This document shows, in pieces, positions 34,167-42,676 of a stretch of DNA of 64,000 nucleotides; the first letter of the stretch is position 1, and the number at the start of each line of letters is the position of its first letter. Under the pieces are notes generated by a model. It had not been told where the DNA came from, ran no database searches, and was given only the letters and a program-made list of their open reading frames with translations. Source of the DNA: a bacterium (GTDB lineage: Bacteria; Chloroflexota; Dormibacteria; Aeolococcales; Bog-877); the NCBI GenBank assembly GCA_021827985.1, contig JAKATL010000004.1, positions 1-64,000 on the forward strand. The letters are read 5' to 3'. The translations under genes were made by a program, and so were the position numbers.

Positions 34167-35246
34167 ATGCTAAATCCTCTATCGATGGTCGCCAGTTTGA
34201 CCCAAGTCGACCTCGACACCAGCCCAGTGCGCACCCACGCCCTGGTGGTGGGGCCGCCCGAGGCGCCTCCCCTCCTCCTGATTCATGGCAACGTCTCCTC
34301 CTCGACCTTCTTCCAGGACCTGATGCTCCGCCTGGGCTCGCAATTTCGGGTGGTGGCCCCCGACCTGCGCGGCTTCGGGTCCTCAGCTTCAGCTCCGGTG
34401 GACGGGAGTCTCGGGGTGCAGGAGTTCGCCCAGGATCTCCAGACCGTGCTGGACTCCGGTCTTCTAGGAATCGGCCGGCCGGTACACCTGCTGGGCTGGT
34501 CGATGGGCGCCGGAGTCGCCATCCAGTACCTGATCTCCCACCCGGAGCGGGTCGCCTCCCTGATCCTGGAGAGCCCGATGTCGCCATACGGCTTCGGGGG
34601 GACCCGGGACGCGCAGGGGACGCCCTGCTGGCCTGACTTCGCTGGCTCGGGAGGAGGCGCCGCCAATCCTGAGTTGGTGCGCCGTTTGGCGGCCGGTGAC
34701 CGGGGCGACGACAGCGAGCTGGCGCCCCGCCGGATCCTGAGGTCCATGTACCTGAACCCGCAGAACCAACTTCCGGCTGAGTGGGAGGAGGCTCTGCTCA
34801 GCTCCATGCTGGCGACGGTGATCGGGGAGGACAACTACCCCGGGGAGTCGGTTCCCTCTGGCAACTGGCCGTTTGTGGCCCCGGGTCACCGCGGGGTCCT
34901 TAATGCCCTCTCCCCCAAGTACTGCAACCTCAGCGCCCTGGGGAACCTTTCCCCCGGTCCTGACATTCTTTGGATCCGGGGCAGCGAGGACCAGATCGTC
35001 TCGGACACCTCTCTGAGCGACATCGGTTATCTGGGCCAGCTGGGGGCGGTCCCGGGCTGGCCCGGGGTCGAGATCTTCCCGCCTCAACCGATGGTGGCTC
35101 AGACCCGGGCGGTGCTGGAGAGGTATCGCGAATCGGGGGCGGTGGTGGAGGAGCGAGTGCTAGCCGGCTGCGGCCACTCCCCGCACCTGGAACGTCCCAA
35201 GGAGTTCGCCGAGATGTTGCGCGAGTTTCTCCTGGAGAGAGTGTGA
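34167..35246 (+). CDS. alpha/beta-fold hydrolase (esterase/lipase/lactonase type)
   Basis: A 359-residue hydrolase. The oxyanion-hole strand is LLLIHGNVSSSTFF, followed by VVAPDLRGFGSS. The nucleophile elbow is LLGWSMGAGVAIQYL (Ser in GWSMG) and the catalytic histidine is in VLAGCGHSPHLERP near the C-terminus. A lid of about 110 residues (after ILESPMSPYGFGGTRDAQG) is longer than usual and may define the substrate pocket. The start is ATG 34167 after GGGAGA; the frame is open from 34086 within the ATPase end. It follows the importer genes by 61 bases and its stop overlaps the TetR start (GTGA). I infer that it hydrolyses an imported ester or lactone. Confidence 0.8.
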   Translation: MLNPLSMVASLTQVDLDTSPVRTHALVVGPPEAPPLLLIHGNVSSSTFFQDLMLRLGSQFRVVAPDLRGFGSSASAPVDGSLGVQEFAQDLQTVLDSGLLGIGRPVHLLGWSMGAGVAIQYLISHPERVASLILESPMSPYGFGGTRDAQGTPCWPDFAGSGGGAANPELVRRLAAGDRGDDSELAPRRILRSMYLNPQNQLPAEWEEALLSSMLATVIGEDNYPGESVPSGNWPFVAPGHRGVLNALSPKYCNLSALGNLSPGPDILWIRGSEDQIVSDTSLSDIGYLGQLGAVPGWPGVEIFPPQPMVAQTRAVLERYRESGAVVEERVLAGCGHSPHLERPKEFAEMLREFLLERV

Positions 35247-35911
35247 CGCGACAGCTGTCCACCAGGGGCAGGGACGCTCGCTCCAACGTGTCCTCCCCCC
35301 TGGGCCCCAAGGGGGTGAAGACCCGGCAGCGGCTCCTGAACGCTGCCGAGCGGGTGTTCGGGGAGCTCGGATACCACGATGCCTCGGTGGCCAAGATCAC
35401 CGAACTGGCCGGCGTTGCCCAGGGCACCTTCTACGTCTACTTCGGGGGCAAGCAGGCGGTCTTTGAAGAGCTGGTGGCGGATCTCAGCCGTCGGGTGCGC
35501 CACGCCATGTCCGTTGCCTCCGGCCAGGGACGTGACCGCCTCGAGGCGGAGCGCCTCGGCTTCCAGGCCTTCTTCCGCTTCACCGCGGAGCACCCGGCGC
35601 TATACCGGGTGATCCGCCAGGCCGAGTTCGCCTCGCCGCGCATGCTCCACTGGCACTATGAGCACATCGCCGACGGCTACGCCGAGGCGCTGCGCGCGGC
35701 CTCCGCCCGGGGCGAGATCGCCGAAGCAGACCCCGAAGTCACCGCCTGGGCCCTGATGGCGGTGGGCGAGATGATCGGCATGCGCTGGATCCTCTGGGAC
35801 GAGGCCAAGGCCGTCCCGCCGGAGATCCTCGACCGGACCATGGCGTTCGTGGCCCGGGCCCTCGGCGTCGCGGCTGCCCCTGCCAGGGAGCGGGAAGGGC
35901 CAAATGGCTGA
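35243..35911 (+). CDS. TetR-family transcriptional regulator
   Basis: A 222-residue regulator. The HTH reads TRQRLLNAAERVFGELGYHDASVAKITELAGVAQGTFYVYFGGKQAVFEELV in overlapping motif order (helix 2-3 ITELAGVAQGTFYVYF). The C-terminal ligand domain is all-helical (FFRFTAEHPALYRVIRQAEF, ALMAVGEMIGMRWILWDE). This HTH type is common in regulators of lipid and acyl-CoA metabolism. GTG 35243 overlaps the hydrolase stop; an internal GTG at 35288 is an alternative. Its 3' end overlaps the next gene by eight bases. It lies inside the cluster and so probably senses a pathway intermediate and controls the promoter at 29221. Confidence 0.85.
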   Translation: MTRQLSTRGRDARSNVSSPLGPKGVKTRQRLLNAAERVFGELGYHDASVAKITELAGVAQGTFYVYFGGKQAVFEELVADLSRRVRHAMSVASGQGRDRLEAERLGFQAFFRFTAEHPALYRVIRQAEFASPRMLHWHYEHIADGYAEALRAASARGEIAEADPEVTAWALMAVGEMIGMRWILWDEAKAVPPEILDRTMAFVARALGVAAAPAREREGPNG

Positions 35912-36911
35912 GGTGGGGCTGGTGGGAACGGCCCACTACCTGCCCGAGGGCTGGCTCCCGGCGGCCGAACTCTCGGTTCTCAGCGGCATCCCAGAAGAGG
36001 TCCTGGTCGGGCGGTTCGGGATCTCGGGCAAACACCTTGCCGGTCCCGAGGAGCACCCCAGCACCATGGCCGTCGAGGCTGGACGCACTCTATTGCAGGA
36101 GCAAGGCGTCGACCCGCTGGACGTGGACGCGGTCCTGTACTTCGGCTCCACCTGGAAGGACTATCCCGTCTGGCAGGCGGCTCCTCGGGTCAAGGAGCGG
36201 CTCGGCTGCCGTAGGGCGTTCGCCCTGGAGCTCGACTACGTCTCCTGCGGAGCCCCGGTGGCGCTCCGCGTGGCCAAGGCGCTGGCCTCGTCCGACCCGG
36301 GAGCGGGAACCATCCTGATGGTGGCCGCCAGCTGTGAGTCCCGGCTTCTCGACTACGCCAACCAGCGCTCGCGCTTCATGTTCAACTTCGGGGACGGGGC
36401 GGTGGCGGCCCTGCTGACCCGGGACCACCCGCACAACCTGGTCCGCGGCTCGAGCATGCTCACCGACGGTACGCTGAGCCAGCACGTCAAGATCCCGGCC
36501 GGGGGATCGGCGCTTCCCGCCTCTCACCTCACGGTGGACCAGCGCCTCCACTTCCTCGATGTGGAGGACCTCGAGGGGATGAGGGCCCGCCTGGGCGAGG
36601 TGAGCCTGCCCAACTTCGTGGCGGTCGCGAAGGAGGCCCTGCTGCGTTCCGGGCTGACCCTGGACCAGGTGGACTGGGTCCTGCCCATCCACATGAAGCG
36701 CTCGATGCACACCTCCCTGCTCGCGGCCCTGGGGTCCTCCCCCGAGAACTCGATCTACCTGGAGGACACCGGCCACCTGAGCGGCGCTGATCCGATCCTG
36801 GGCCTCGACCGTCTGGCCCGCGCCGGCCATCTGCGCGCCGGGCAGAACCTGCTCCTCATCGCCGCCGGCACCGGGTACACCTGGGCGGCGACCGTGATCA
36901 CCTGGGGCTGA
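35904..36911 (+). CDS. KAS III-like thiolase-fold condensing enzyme
   Basis: A 335-residue thiolase-superfamily protein related to FabH but not the housekeeping copy, which is at 49.5 kb. The nucleophile cysteine is C115 in LDYVSCGAPVALRV and the histidine H263 in VLPIHMKRSMHTSL. At the position of the usual active-site asparagine (xNTG in FabH relatives) the sequence reads YLEDTGHLSG, with aspartate D288. FNFGDGAVAALL is also conserved. An ACP-docking arginine patch is not obvious, and the adjacent acyl-CoA ligase suggests it works on CoA esters. I infer a condensation or thiolytic cleavage step in a degradative pathway. It overlaps tetR by eight bases. Confidence 0.75.
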   Translation: MAEVGLVGTAHYLPEGWLPAAELSVLSGIPEEVLVGRFGISGKHLAGPEEHPSTMAVEAGRTLLQEQGVDPLDVDAVLYFGSTWKDYPVWQAAPRVKERLGCRRAFALELDYVSCGAPVALRVAKALASSDPGAGTILMVAASCESRLLDYANQRSRFMFNFGDGAVAALLTRDHPHNLVRGSSMLTDGTLSQHVKIPAGGSALPASHLTVDQRLHFLDVEDLEGMRARLGEVSLPNFVAVAKEALLRSGLTLDQVDWVLPIHMKRSMHTSLLAALGSSPENSIYLEDTGHLSGADPILGLDRLARAGHLRAGQNLLLIAAGTGYTWAATVITWG

Positions 36912-36913
36912 GG

Positions 36914-38440
36914 ATGGTCCAGGGTGAGACGACCATCGCGGACTGGCTCCCGCAACGGGCCGCGCTGACCCCCGACCGGGTGGCCGTCGAGTTCGAAGGT
37001 GGGTCTCTTACCTATCGAGAGCTGGCCCTCCGTGCGGCCACGATCCAGGCGGCACTGGCGGCGCTGGGCCTGCGCCCCGGCGACCGGATTGCCACCCTGT
37101 CCCAGAACAGCCCCGACCAGATCGCCCTGCTCTTCGCCTGCGCCGCCTCCCGGCTGGTCATGGTGCCGCTGAACTGGCGGCTGGCGGCCCCGGAGCTCGA
37201 GTTCCAGTTGAGGGACTGCGGAGCTACCCTGCTGCTCAGTGGCAGTGAGCTCGAGGAGGCGTCCCAGGCGGCCGCGTCCGGGCCCGAGGTCCGTGTGCTT
37301 CTGCTCTCCGACCTCGAGGAGGCGTCCTCTCGGCTGGTGACCACTCCGCCGCCCCGTGGCTCCGATCCTCTGCTCATCATCTACACCTCAGGTACCACGG
37401 GAACTCCCAAGGGAGCGGTCCTGACCCAGTCCAACTGCTTCTGGACCAATCTGAGCCTCGACCGTACCGCGGAGCTGGCGGGCAGCGACGTGGTGCTCCA
37501 GGTGCTCCCCCAGTCCCACGTCGGGGGGTGGAACGTCCAGCCACTGCAGGCAATCTGGCACGGCGCCCGCTTGCTCTTGGAGCCCCGCTTCGACGCCGGC
37601 CGGGTCCTCGCCCTGATCGCTGAGCGCCGAGTCACCACCATGATGGGCGTCCCCACCAACTACCTGTTCCTCTCCGAGCATCCGGCCTTCGGCGCCACTG
37701 ACCTCACCAGCTTGCGGATGGTGGTCGTCGGCGGCGCCGCCATGCCGAGAGGACTCTTGGAGCTCTGGCTGGACCGAGGGGTGACGGTGCTTCAGGGTTA
37801 CGGCCTGACAGAGGCCTCTCCCAACGTGCTGTGCGTGCCGCCCGAGTACAGCCGCACCAAGGTCGGCTCGGCCGGCAGGCCCTACCTCCACGTCGAGGTG
37901 GCGCTGGCGCGGGCGCATGTGGAGGACCTCGATCCGCCCCTGCTGGACGGGCCCGGGAGGGGAGAGCTCCTGGTGCGGGGCCCCAACGTCTTCCAGGGTT
38001 ACTGGGGAAGGCCCGACGCGACGGCAGCGGCTCTCTCCCAGGGCTGGCTCCACACCGGGGACCTGGCGGAGCGCGACCAGGACGGCTTCTACTGGTTGCT
38101 CGGACGGCTCAGTGAGATGTACATCTCCGGGGGCGAGAACGTGTACCCCGCCGAGGTCGAGCAGGTCCTCGCCAGCCACCCCCAGGTTGCCGAGGCGGTG
38201 GTGGTGGGCGTGCCCGACTCCCGGTGGGGGGAGGTTGGAGTCGCCTTCGTCATCCCCAAGGAGGGAGCGGAGATCGACGCCCAGCAGCTGGTCCGATTCG
38301 TGCGGGAACGGCTGGCCGGCTTCAAGGTGCCGAAGGAAGTCATGGTGGTGGCGGAGCTTCCCCGCGCCACTGAGGGGGGGAAGGTCCGGCGGAGCGCACT
38401 CCGCGAGCGCTGGGAGGAGGCCCAGGGTGGTGGAGGCTGA
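36914..38440 (+). CDS. acyl-CoA ligase (AMP-forming)
   Basis: ANL-superfamily enzyme of 508 residues that activates a carboxylic acid to its CoA thioester through an adenylate. The P-loop-like motif is LIIYTSGTTGTPKGAVLTQSN, the adenine site is LQGYGLTEASPN, and the hinge and later motifs are WLHTGDLAERDQDGFYWLLGR and SGGENVYPAEVEQVL. The C-terminal lysine sits in the motif PRATEGGKVRRSAL. The substrate pocket around VLQVLPQSHVGGWNVQPLQA resembles medium-chain or aromatic acid ligases, but it is not assignable. It begins two bases after the KAS III-like gene and overlaps the dehydrogenase gene, firmly placing it in this operon. Confidence 0.88.
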   Translation: MVQGETTIADWLPQRAALTPDRVAVEFEGGSLTYRELALRAATIQAALAALGLRPGDRIATLSQNSPDQIALLFACAASRLVMVPLNWRLAAPELEFQLRDCGATLLLSGSELEEASQAAASGPEVRVLLLSDLEEASSRLVTTPPPRGSDPLLIIYTSGTTGTPKGAVLTQSNCFWTNLSLDRTAELAGSDVVLQVLPQSHVGGWNVQPLQAIWHGARLLLEPRFDAGRVLALIAERRVTTMMGVPTNYLFLSEHPAFGATDLTSLRMVVVGGAAMPRGLLELWLDRGVTVLQGYGLTEASPNVLCVPPEYSRTKVGSAGRPYLHVEVALARAHVEDLDPPLLDGPGRGELLVRGPNVFQGYWGRPDATAAALSQGWLHTGDLAERDQDGFYWLLGRLSEMYISGGENVYPAEVEQVLASHPQVAEAVVVGVPDSRWGEVGVAFVIPKEGAEIDAQQLVRFVRERLAGFKVPKEVMVVAELPRATEGGKVRRSALRERWEEAQGGGG

Positions 38441-39236
38441 GCAGTTGAGCGGGCGGTTGAACGGGCGGGTGGCCATCGTCACCGGTTCCACGAGCGGGAT
38501 CGGCTGGGGGATAGCCAGAGCTCTGGCCCGCTCCGGGTCGGCGGTGATGCTCAACGGGTTCGGCGATCCGGCCACGGTGGAGGCACTCCGCCTCGGGCTG
38601 GAGAACGAGTTCAAAGTCCCTGTCCGACACCACGGTGCGGACGTCGCCGACCCGCAGGCGGTGGAGGCAATGGTGGTGGCGGCAGTGGCAGAGTTCGGGG
38701 GACTGGACATCCTGGTGAACAACGCCGGCCTCCAGCACGTCGCTAAGCTCACCGAGTTTCCCCTGGAGAGGTGGGAGAGGATCATCGCGGTCAACCTCTC
38801 CGGGGTCTTCTACGGGATGCGCTACGCCCTTCCCGTGATGGAAGAGCGAGGCTGGGGACGGATCGTGAACATCGCCTCTGCCCACGGGCTGGTGGCCAGC
38901 GGCAGCAAGGTAGCCTACGTCGCCGCCAAGCACGGGGTGGTCGGGGCCACCAAGGTGGCCGCCATCGAGGCCGCCGCCTCCGGGGTTACCGTGAACGCGA
39001 TCTGCCCCGGCTGGGTGCTCACCCCCCTGGTGGCGCGCCAGCTCGAGGAGCGGGCTGAGGCGGCTGGCACATCCATCGAGGAGGCCAAGCGGCAGATGCT
39101 GGCCGAGACTCAGCCCCTCAGCCGCTTCACCACCCCAGAACAGGTGGGCGAGCTCACGGTCTTCCTCTGTGGCCCCCAAGCGGCGACGATCACCGGGGCC
39201 GCGCTCCCCATCGACGGAGGCTGGGTCGCGCACTGA
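38427..39236 (+). CDS. bdhA: 3-hydroxybutyrate dehydrogenase-like short-chain dehydrogenase
   Basis: SDR enzyme of 269 residues. The cofactor motif is VAIVTGSTSGIGWGIARAL, with MLNGFGDPATVEALR, the distinctive D-3-hydroxybutyrate dehydrogenase segment that selects NAD. VDADVAD-like contacts (HHGADVADPQAVEAMV), DILVNNAGLQHVA and the catalytic VNIASAHGLVASGSKVAYVAAKHGV (Ser, Tyr, Lys) follow. VTVNAICPGWVLTPLV and TGAALPIDGGWVAH are standard. GTG 38427 is chosen for the GGAGGAGG seven bases upstream and overlaps the ligase by 14 bases. It would oxidise 3-hydroxybutyrate or a related 3-hydroxyacid to the keto acid. It is the last gene of the cluster. Confidence 0.85.
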   Translation: MVEAEQLSGRLNGRVAIVTGSTSGIGWGIARALARSGSAVMLNGFGDPATVEALRLGLENEFKVPVRHHGADVADPQAVEAMVVAAVAEFGGLDILVNNAGLQHVAKLTEFPLERWERIIAVNLSGVFYGMRYALPVMEERGWGRIVNIASAHGLVASGSKVAYVAAKHGVVGATKVAAIEAAASGVTVNAICPGWVLTPLVARQLEERAEAAGTSIEEAKRQMLAETQPLSRFTTPEQVGELTVFLCGPQAATITGAALPIDGGWVAH

Positions 39237-39276
39237 CCGGGTGCTGGGGCTGTGCCCTGCGCGGCCAGCTGGACCC

Positions 39277-39939
39277 TCAGCTGAAGAGGGGGAACCGAGC
39301 CCCCAGCCCCCCGAGCTGGGCCAGCTCCTCCGCTGTGAGCTCTACCCGCCCGGTCCCCTTCTCGAGATAGGTCGGGTCGTCCCAGTCGCAGGGGCAGGGG
39401 GCGCCCATGAGGCCGTCCAGGGTCAGACGCGAGACCGTCAGCGCCAAGGGAGCCGGCCTCGGTCCCTGGACTCCCACCAAGAGGTCGAGGTGGTGCACCG
39501 TCGCCTCCACCGCCAGGGTGCCCAGCAGGTCAGGCAGTCGCAGCCGGTGGCCCTGGGTGGCCAGCACGGACCCGGTTGGTGTGGTGGCCGCGGCCCTGAG
39601 CACTGCCTGGCTGGTTCGCAGCCACCAGCGCCCAGCCTCCCGGCCCCCCAGGGCCGCCGCCACCCGCCGCACGAACTCGGCGTGCTCCCTGGCGTCCGGA
39701 TCGGAGGAGGACCACTCCCGCCAGTAGGTGACGTAGTCCCGGTCGGGGGGTGAGTCGGCTCTGGTCGCCAGGGCGATCAGAGCTCGCTGGGCGTCCAGGA
39801 AGAGGTGGAACCAGAGGTCACCTGCGGTCCAGCCCCGGCACCCGGTGGGAGCCCGGGGGTCGGAGGACGGGAGCAGCTCCGCCAGCTGCCCATAAGCACC
39901 CAGGAGCGCCGCCTGGGCCGTTGCGGGGGCGAGGCCCTC
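39277..39939 (-). CDS. maleylpyruvate isomerase / DinB-type (MDMPI) protein without a canonical start
   Basis: The reading frame ending at 39277 encodes an MDMPI-like protein: APATAQAALLGAYGQLAEL, TGCRGWTAGDLWFHLFLD, then AVEATVHHLDLLVG with the paired histidines that bind metal, and a C-terminal ALTVSRLTLDGLMG. Coding resemblance extends to about 39935, but there is no ATG, GTG or TTG in frame before GTG 39672, which would delete the first metal-binding helix. A GTG overlapping the stop of the preceding permease gene (39943-39941, GTGA) is in another frame, so a one-base shift near the 5' end is the simplest explanation. The stretch is therefore either a recent frameshift or uses a rare start. 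The domain family serves mycothiol-like thiol transferases. Confidence 0.6.
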   Translation of the reverse strand, partial: EGLAPATAQAALLGAYGQLAELLPSSDPRAPTGCRGWTAGDLWFHLFLDAQRALIALATRADSPPDRDYVTYWREWSSSDPDAREHAEFVRRVAAALGGREAGRWWLRTSQAVLRAAATTPTGSVLATQGHRLRLPDLLGTLAVEATVHHLDLLVGVQGPRPAPLALTVSRLTLDGLMGAPCPCDWDDPTYLEKGTGRVELTAEELAQLGGLGARFPLFS

Positions 39940-42676
39940 ACTCGTAGCGCAGAACCTCGAGCGGGCGCACCCGGACCGGGCCCCAGGCCACCAGAGCTGC
40001 GGTCACCACCGCCACCAGGATCGCCCCCACCACCAGCGCCAGCGCCAGGGGTGTAGGGATGCCGAGGTTGATCTTGATGACCAGCTTCTGCAGCGGCAGC
40101 AGCACCAGGGCGATCGCCACCATCCCCCCGGCGGCTCCCAGCCCCGCCACCGCCGCGGTCTCGGTGAGGACCTCGCCAAGGACCGCTCCCCGCCCCTGCC
40201 CCACGGCTTTCAGGATGCCGATCTCCCGCCGCCGCTCCAGCAGGGCCAGGGCCACGGAGTTGGCGATGATAACGATCCCCGCCAGCAGGGCCAGGGAGGC
40301 GATGGCGGTGAGGAAGAGGATGGCGTTGTTGAGGAACTGGTCGATGATCAGGGTGAAGTCGGCGAGGCTGACCACCTGAGCCCCCGGATCCGCGCTCCGC
40401 AGCTGGGTGGCAGCCGCGTCAGCACGCTTGGGTGGGAACTTCAGCTCCAGGACCTGCTGGAGGTTGCTCCCGGCCACTGCGGCGGCGGTCTGCTGGGTGG
40501 CCAGGATGGGGGCCACCGTGGTGGTTATGGATATGCCCTTCTTGCTGCCGGCGGAGGTGGCAGAGTAGAGGCCGACCACCTCGAGGGTCACCGGAGCCGC
40601 GTGGGGCGCCAAGGGGTCGATGGAGGTGATGGTGTCCCCCACCTTGAGGTTGAACGGCGAGCGGGAGAGGGCGGTGCTGACCAGGACTCCGTTGGTGGAG
40701 GCGTCCGCGGGTCGCAGCTGGCGGCCCTGCTTGATGGTCACGTCGGGAAGGGTGCCCGAGGCGACCGAGAAGCCCTGGATGCCGCTGGTGAGGAAGGCGA
40801 GCTCGGAGCGGTCGCCGTGGCTCAGCGGGGCGACCACCCGGGATAGGGGCCGGCCGTTGATCGCCAATGGCGCGGAGATGGCGGCGGAGGTGGGGAGCTC
40901 GGAGGTGCTTCCCAGCCCCTTGGCCGCCTGAACCAGGCGGGCGGCGCTCTGCCCCGGGGCCACGGCGATCACGTTGTAGGTGGTGGACTGGGTGATGATG
41001 CTGTCGAGGTCGCTGCGGATGTCAGTGCCCAGGATGAGGATGAGGCCCACCGCGAAGACGCCCACGAAGAGCGCCACCGAGGTGGCCGCGGTGCGGGTCC
41101 TGGTGCGCTCCGAGTTGCGCAGCGCCATCCTCACCACCGCCTTGGCTGGACGGGGCAGCACGACCACCACGTATCCCAGGAGGGATGCCAGGATCAGGAG
41201 GGCACCCACCGCCCGCAAGCTGGCGACCGTGGTGATCGCCACCGAGACCAGGAGGGCCAGGGTGACCAGCAGGACGTGCGACGGGGTGAAGCGCTCCGGC
41301 ACCGGAAGGTGGCCGATCAGGCGGAGCGCCTGACTGAAGATGAGGGTGAGGACGGCGAGAGCCACCCCGGTGCCGATCACCAGGATCAGGGCGAGGCCGG
41401 CCGAACCCAGGATCGCCGAGGCCAGGAGCCAGAACAACACCGCGACCACCGCCAGGAGGATGGCGCTGGAGCCCAAAACGCCCGCGGTGACCTCCGCCGG
41501 GGTGTCCCGGAGGACTGCGGCCGGGCGGACGCGGCTCAGTCTCACGATCGGCAGGAGGGCGAAGATGCAGGTGGTGGCCACACCGATGGCCACCCCGGCG
41601 AGGACGATCTCCCAGCTGATGGCGAAGTTGATGACCACGTTGGCCACCCCCTCGAGAAGGGAGCGGACCGCGTCCGACAGGCCGATCCCCACTGCCGCGC
41701 CGCCCACCCCGCCCACCAGCCCCAGCATCACCGCCTCCAGGCCGAAGAGGAGGTAGAGATCCCTCCGGCGGTAACCGGTGGTCTTGAGCATGGCGATCTC
41801 CAGCCGCCTCCGGGCCAGGCTCACCTGCATGGTGTTGACGATCCCGATGCCCCCGATGAGCAGGGCCGCCAACCCGGCGATGGAGAGGAACTGGGTCAGC
41901 TGCGAGCTCGCGTTCTTGTCGGAGTTGAGCGCCTGCTGGACGGTGGAGACGGTGGCCAGCGGCAGCTGGTCGGTCAGCTGGCGGGCCACCCGGGAGGCGG
42001 CCTGGGAGCTGTTGGTGGTCAGGTAGACCTCGCCGTAGTCGACGAGCGCCGAACTCGAGACGGCGGCGTTCAGGGTGGCGTTGGAGACCACGAGGTTCTG
42101 GTCCATCCCCGCCGGGAGCGAGCCCTGGGCGATGCCTCCCACCCGCCAGTACACCGGTCCCTTGGCCCGCGCGAGGTTGATTCGGACCTTGGTGCCGACC
42201 TTGGCGCCCAGCAGGCTCTCGATGGTCGAGGAGAGCACCATCGTCCCTCGGCGGGAGATCAGCTGCCGGAAGGTGCCCTCAGCGCCCGGACGTAGGGCCA
42301 CCGTGCCCACCAGGGGGAAGGTGGACGGGTTCACGGCGTCCACCGTCGTGGCCACCCCCTGGCCGCCTGGGCGGATGACCGTCGAGGAGTACTCCCGCAC
42401 CGCGGTGAACGCCGTGATCTGCCCCGAGCTCTGCAGCTGCTGGAACGTCCGGAGCTCAGACTGCGGGAAGGGGACCGCCACCGAGACCACCGACACGTCA
42501 CCCCCGTTGGCCTGGCGGACGTTGGCGGTCAGCGAGCTGTTGACCATCGACGCGGCCATCTGCAGCCCCACGATGGCCATGACTCCGACCCCCACGCAGA
42601 AAGCCGCGAGAACCGTCCGGCGGCCCCCGCGGGTCAGCGAGCGGGTGGTGTAGCGGAGGTAGAGCCCGGCCTTCAC
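39938..42676 (-). CDS. ABC transporter permease with two FtsX domains
   Basis: Large permease of 912 residues of the MacB/LolC type. It begins with a membrane helix (TVLAAFCVGVGVMAIVGLQM), then an extracytoplasmic MacB_PCD domain and a first FtsX core (AALLIGGIGIVNTMQVSLARRRLEIAMLKTTGYRRRD). A second set of helices, a second extracytoplasmic domain and a second FtsX core (AGIVIIANSVALALLERRREIGILKAVGQGRG) follow. Ten or more membrane segments are visible. Duplicated FtsX halves are typical of exporters of lipoproteins or antimicrobial peptides. GTG 42676 overlaps the ATPase stop. The pair forms one transporter; the substrate is unknown. Confidence 0.85.
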   Translation of the reverse strand: MKAGLYLRYTTRSLTRGGRRTVLAAFCVGVGVMAIVGLQMAASMVNSSLTANVRQANGGDVSVVSVAVPFPQSELRTFQQLQSSGQITAFTAVREYSSTVIRPGGQGVATTVDAVNPSTFPLVGTVALRPGAEGTFRQLISRRGTMVLSSTIESLLGAKVGTKVRINLARAKGPVYWRVGGIAQGSLPAGMDQNLVVSNATLNAAVSSSALVDYGEVYLTTNSSQAASRVARQLTDQLPLATVSTVQQALNSDKNASSQLTQFLSIAGLAALLIGGIGIVNTMQVSLARRRLEIAMLKTTGYRRRDLYLLFGLEAVMLGLVGGVGGAAVGIGLSDAVRSLLEGVANVVINFAISWEIVLAGVAIGVATTCIFALLPIVRLSRVRPAAVLRDTPAEVTAGVLGSSAILLAVVAVLFWLLASAILGSAGLALILVIGTGVALAVLTLIFSQALRLIGHLPVPERFTPSHVLLVTLALLVSVAITTVASLRAVGALLILASLLGYVVVVLPRPAKAVVRMALRNSERTRTRTAATSVALFVGVFAVGLILILGTDIRSDLDSIITQSTTYNVIAVAPGQSAARLVQAAKGLGSTSELPTSAAISAPLAINGRPLSRVVAPLSHGDRSELAFLTSGIQGFSVASGTLPDVTIKQGRQLRPADASTNGVLVSTALSRSPFNLKVGDTITSIDPLAPHAAPVTLEVVGLYSATSAGSKKGISITTTVAPILATQQTAAAVAGSNLQQVLELKFPPKRADAAATQLRSADPGAQVVSLADFTLIIDQFLNNAILFLTAIASLALLAGIVIIANSVALALLERRREIGILKAVGQGRGAVLGEVLTETAAVAGLGAAGGMVAIALVLLPLQKLVIKINLGIPTPLALALVVGAILVAVVTAALVAWGPVRVRPLEVLRYE

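Noticed and set aside
34167..35246. Alpha/beta hydrolase as a dedicated PHB depolymerase
   Set aside because: The serine, lid and histidine arrangement is generic; no lipase-box type or substrate-binding domain specific to depolymerases is visible.
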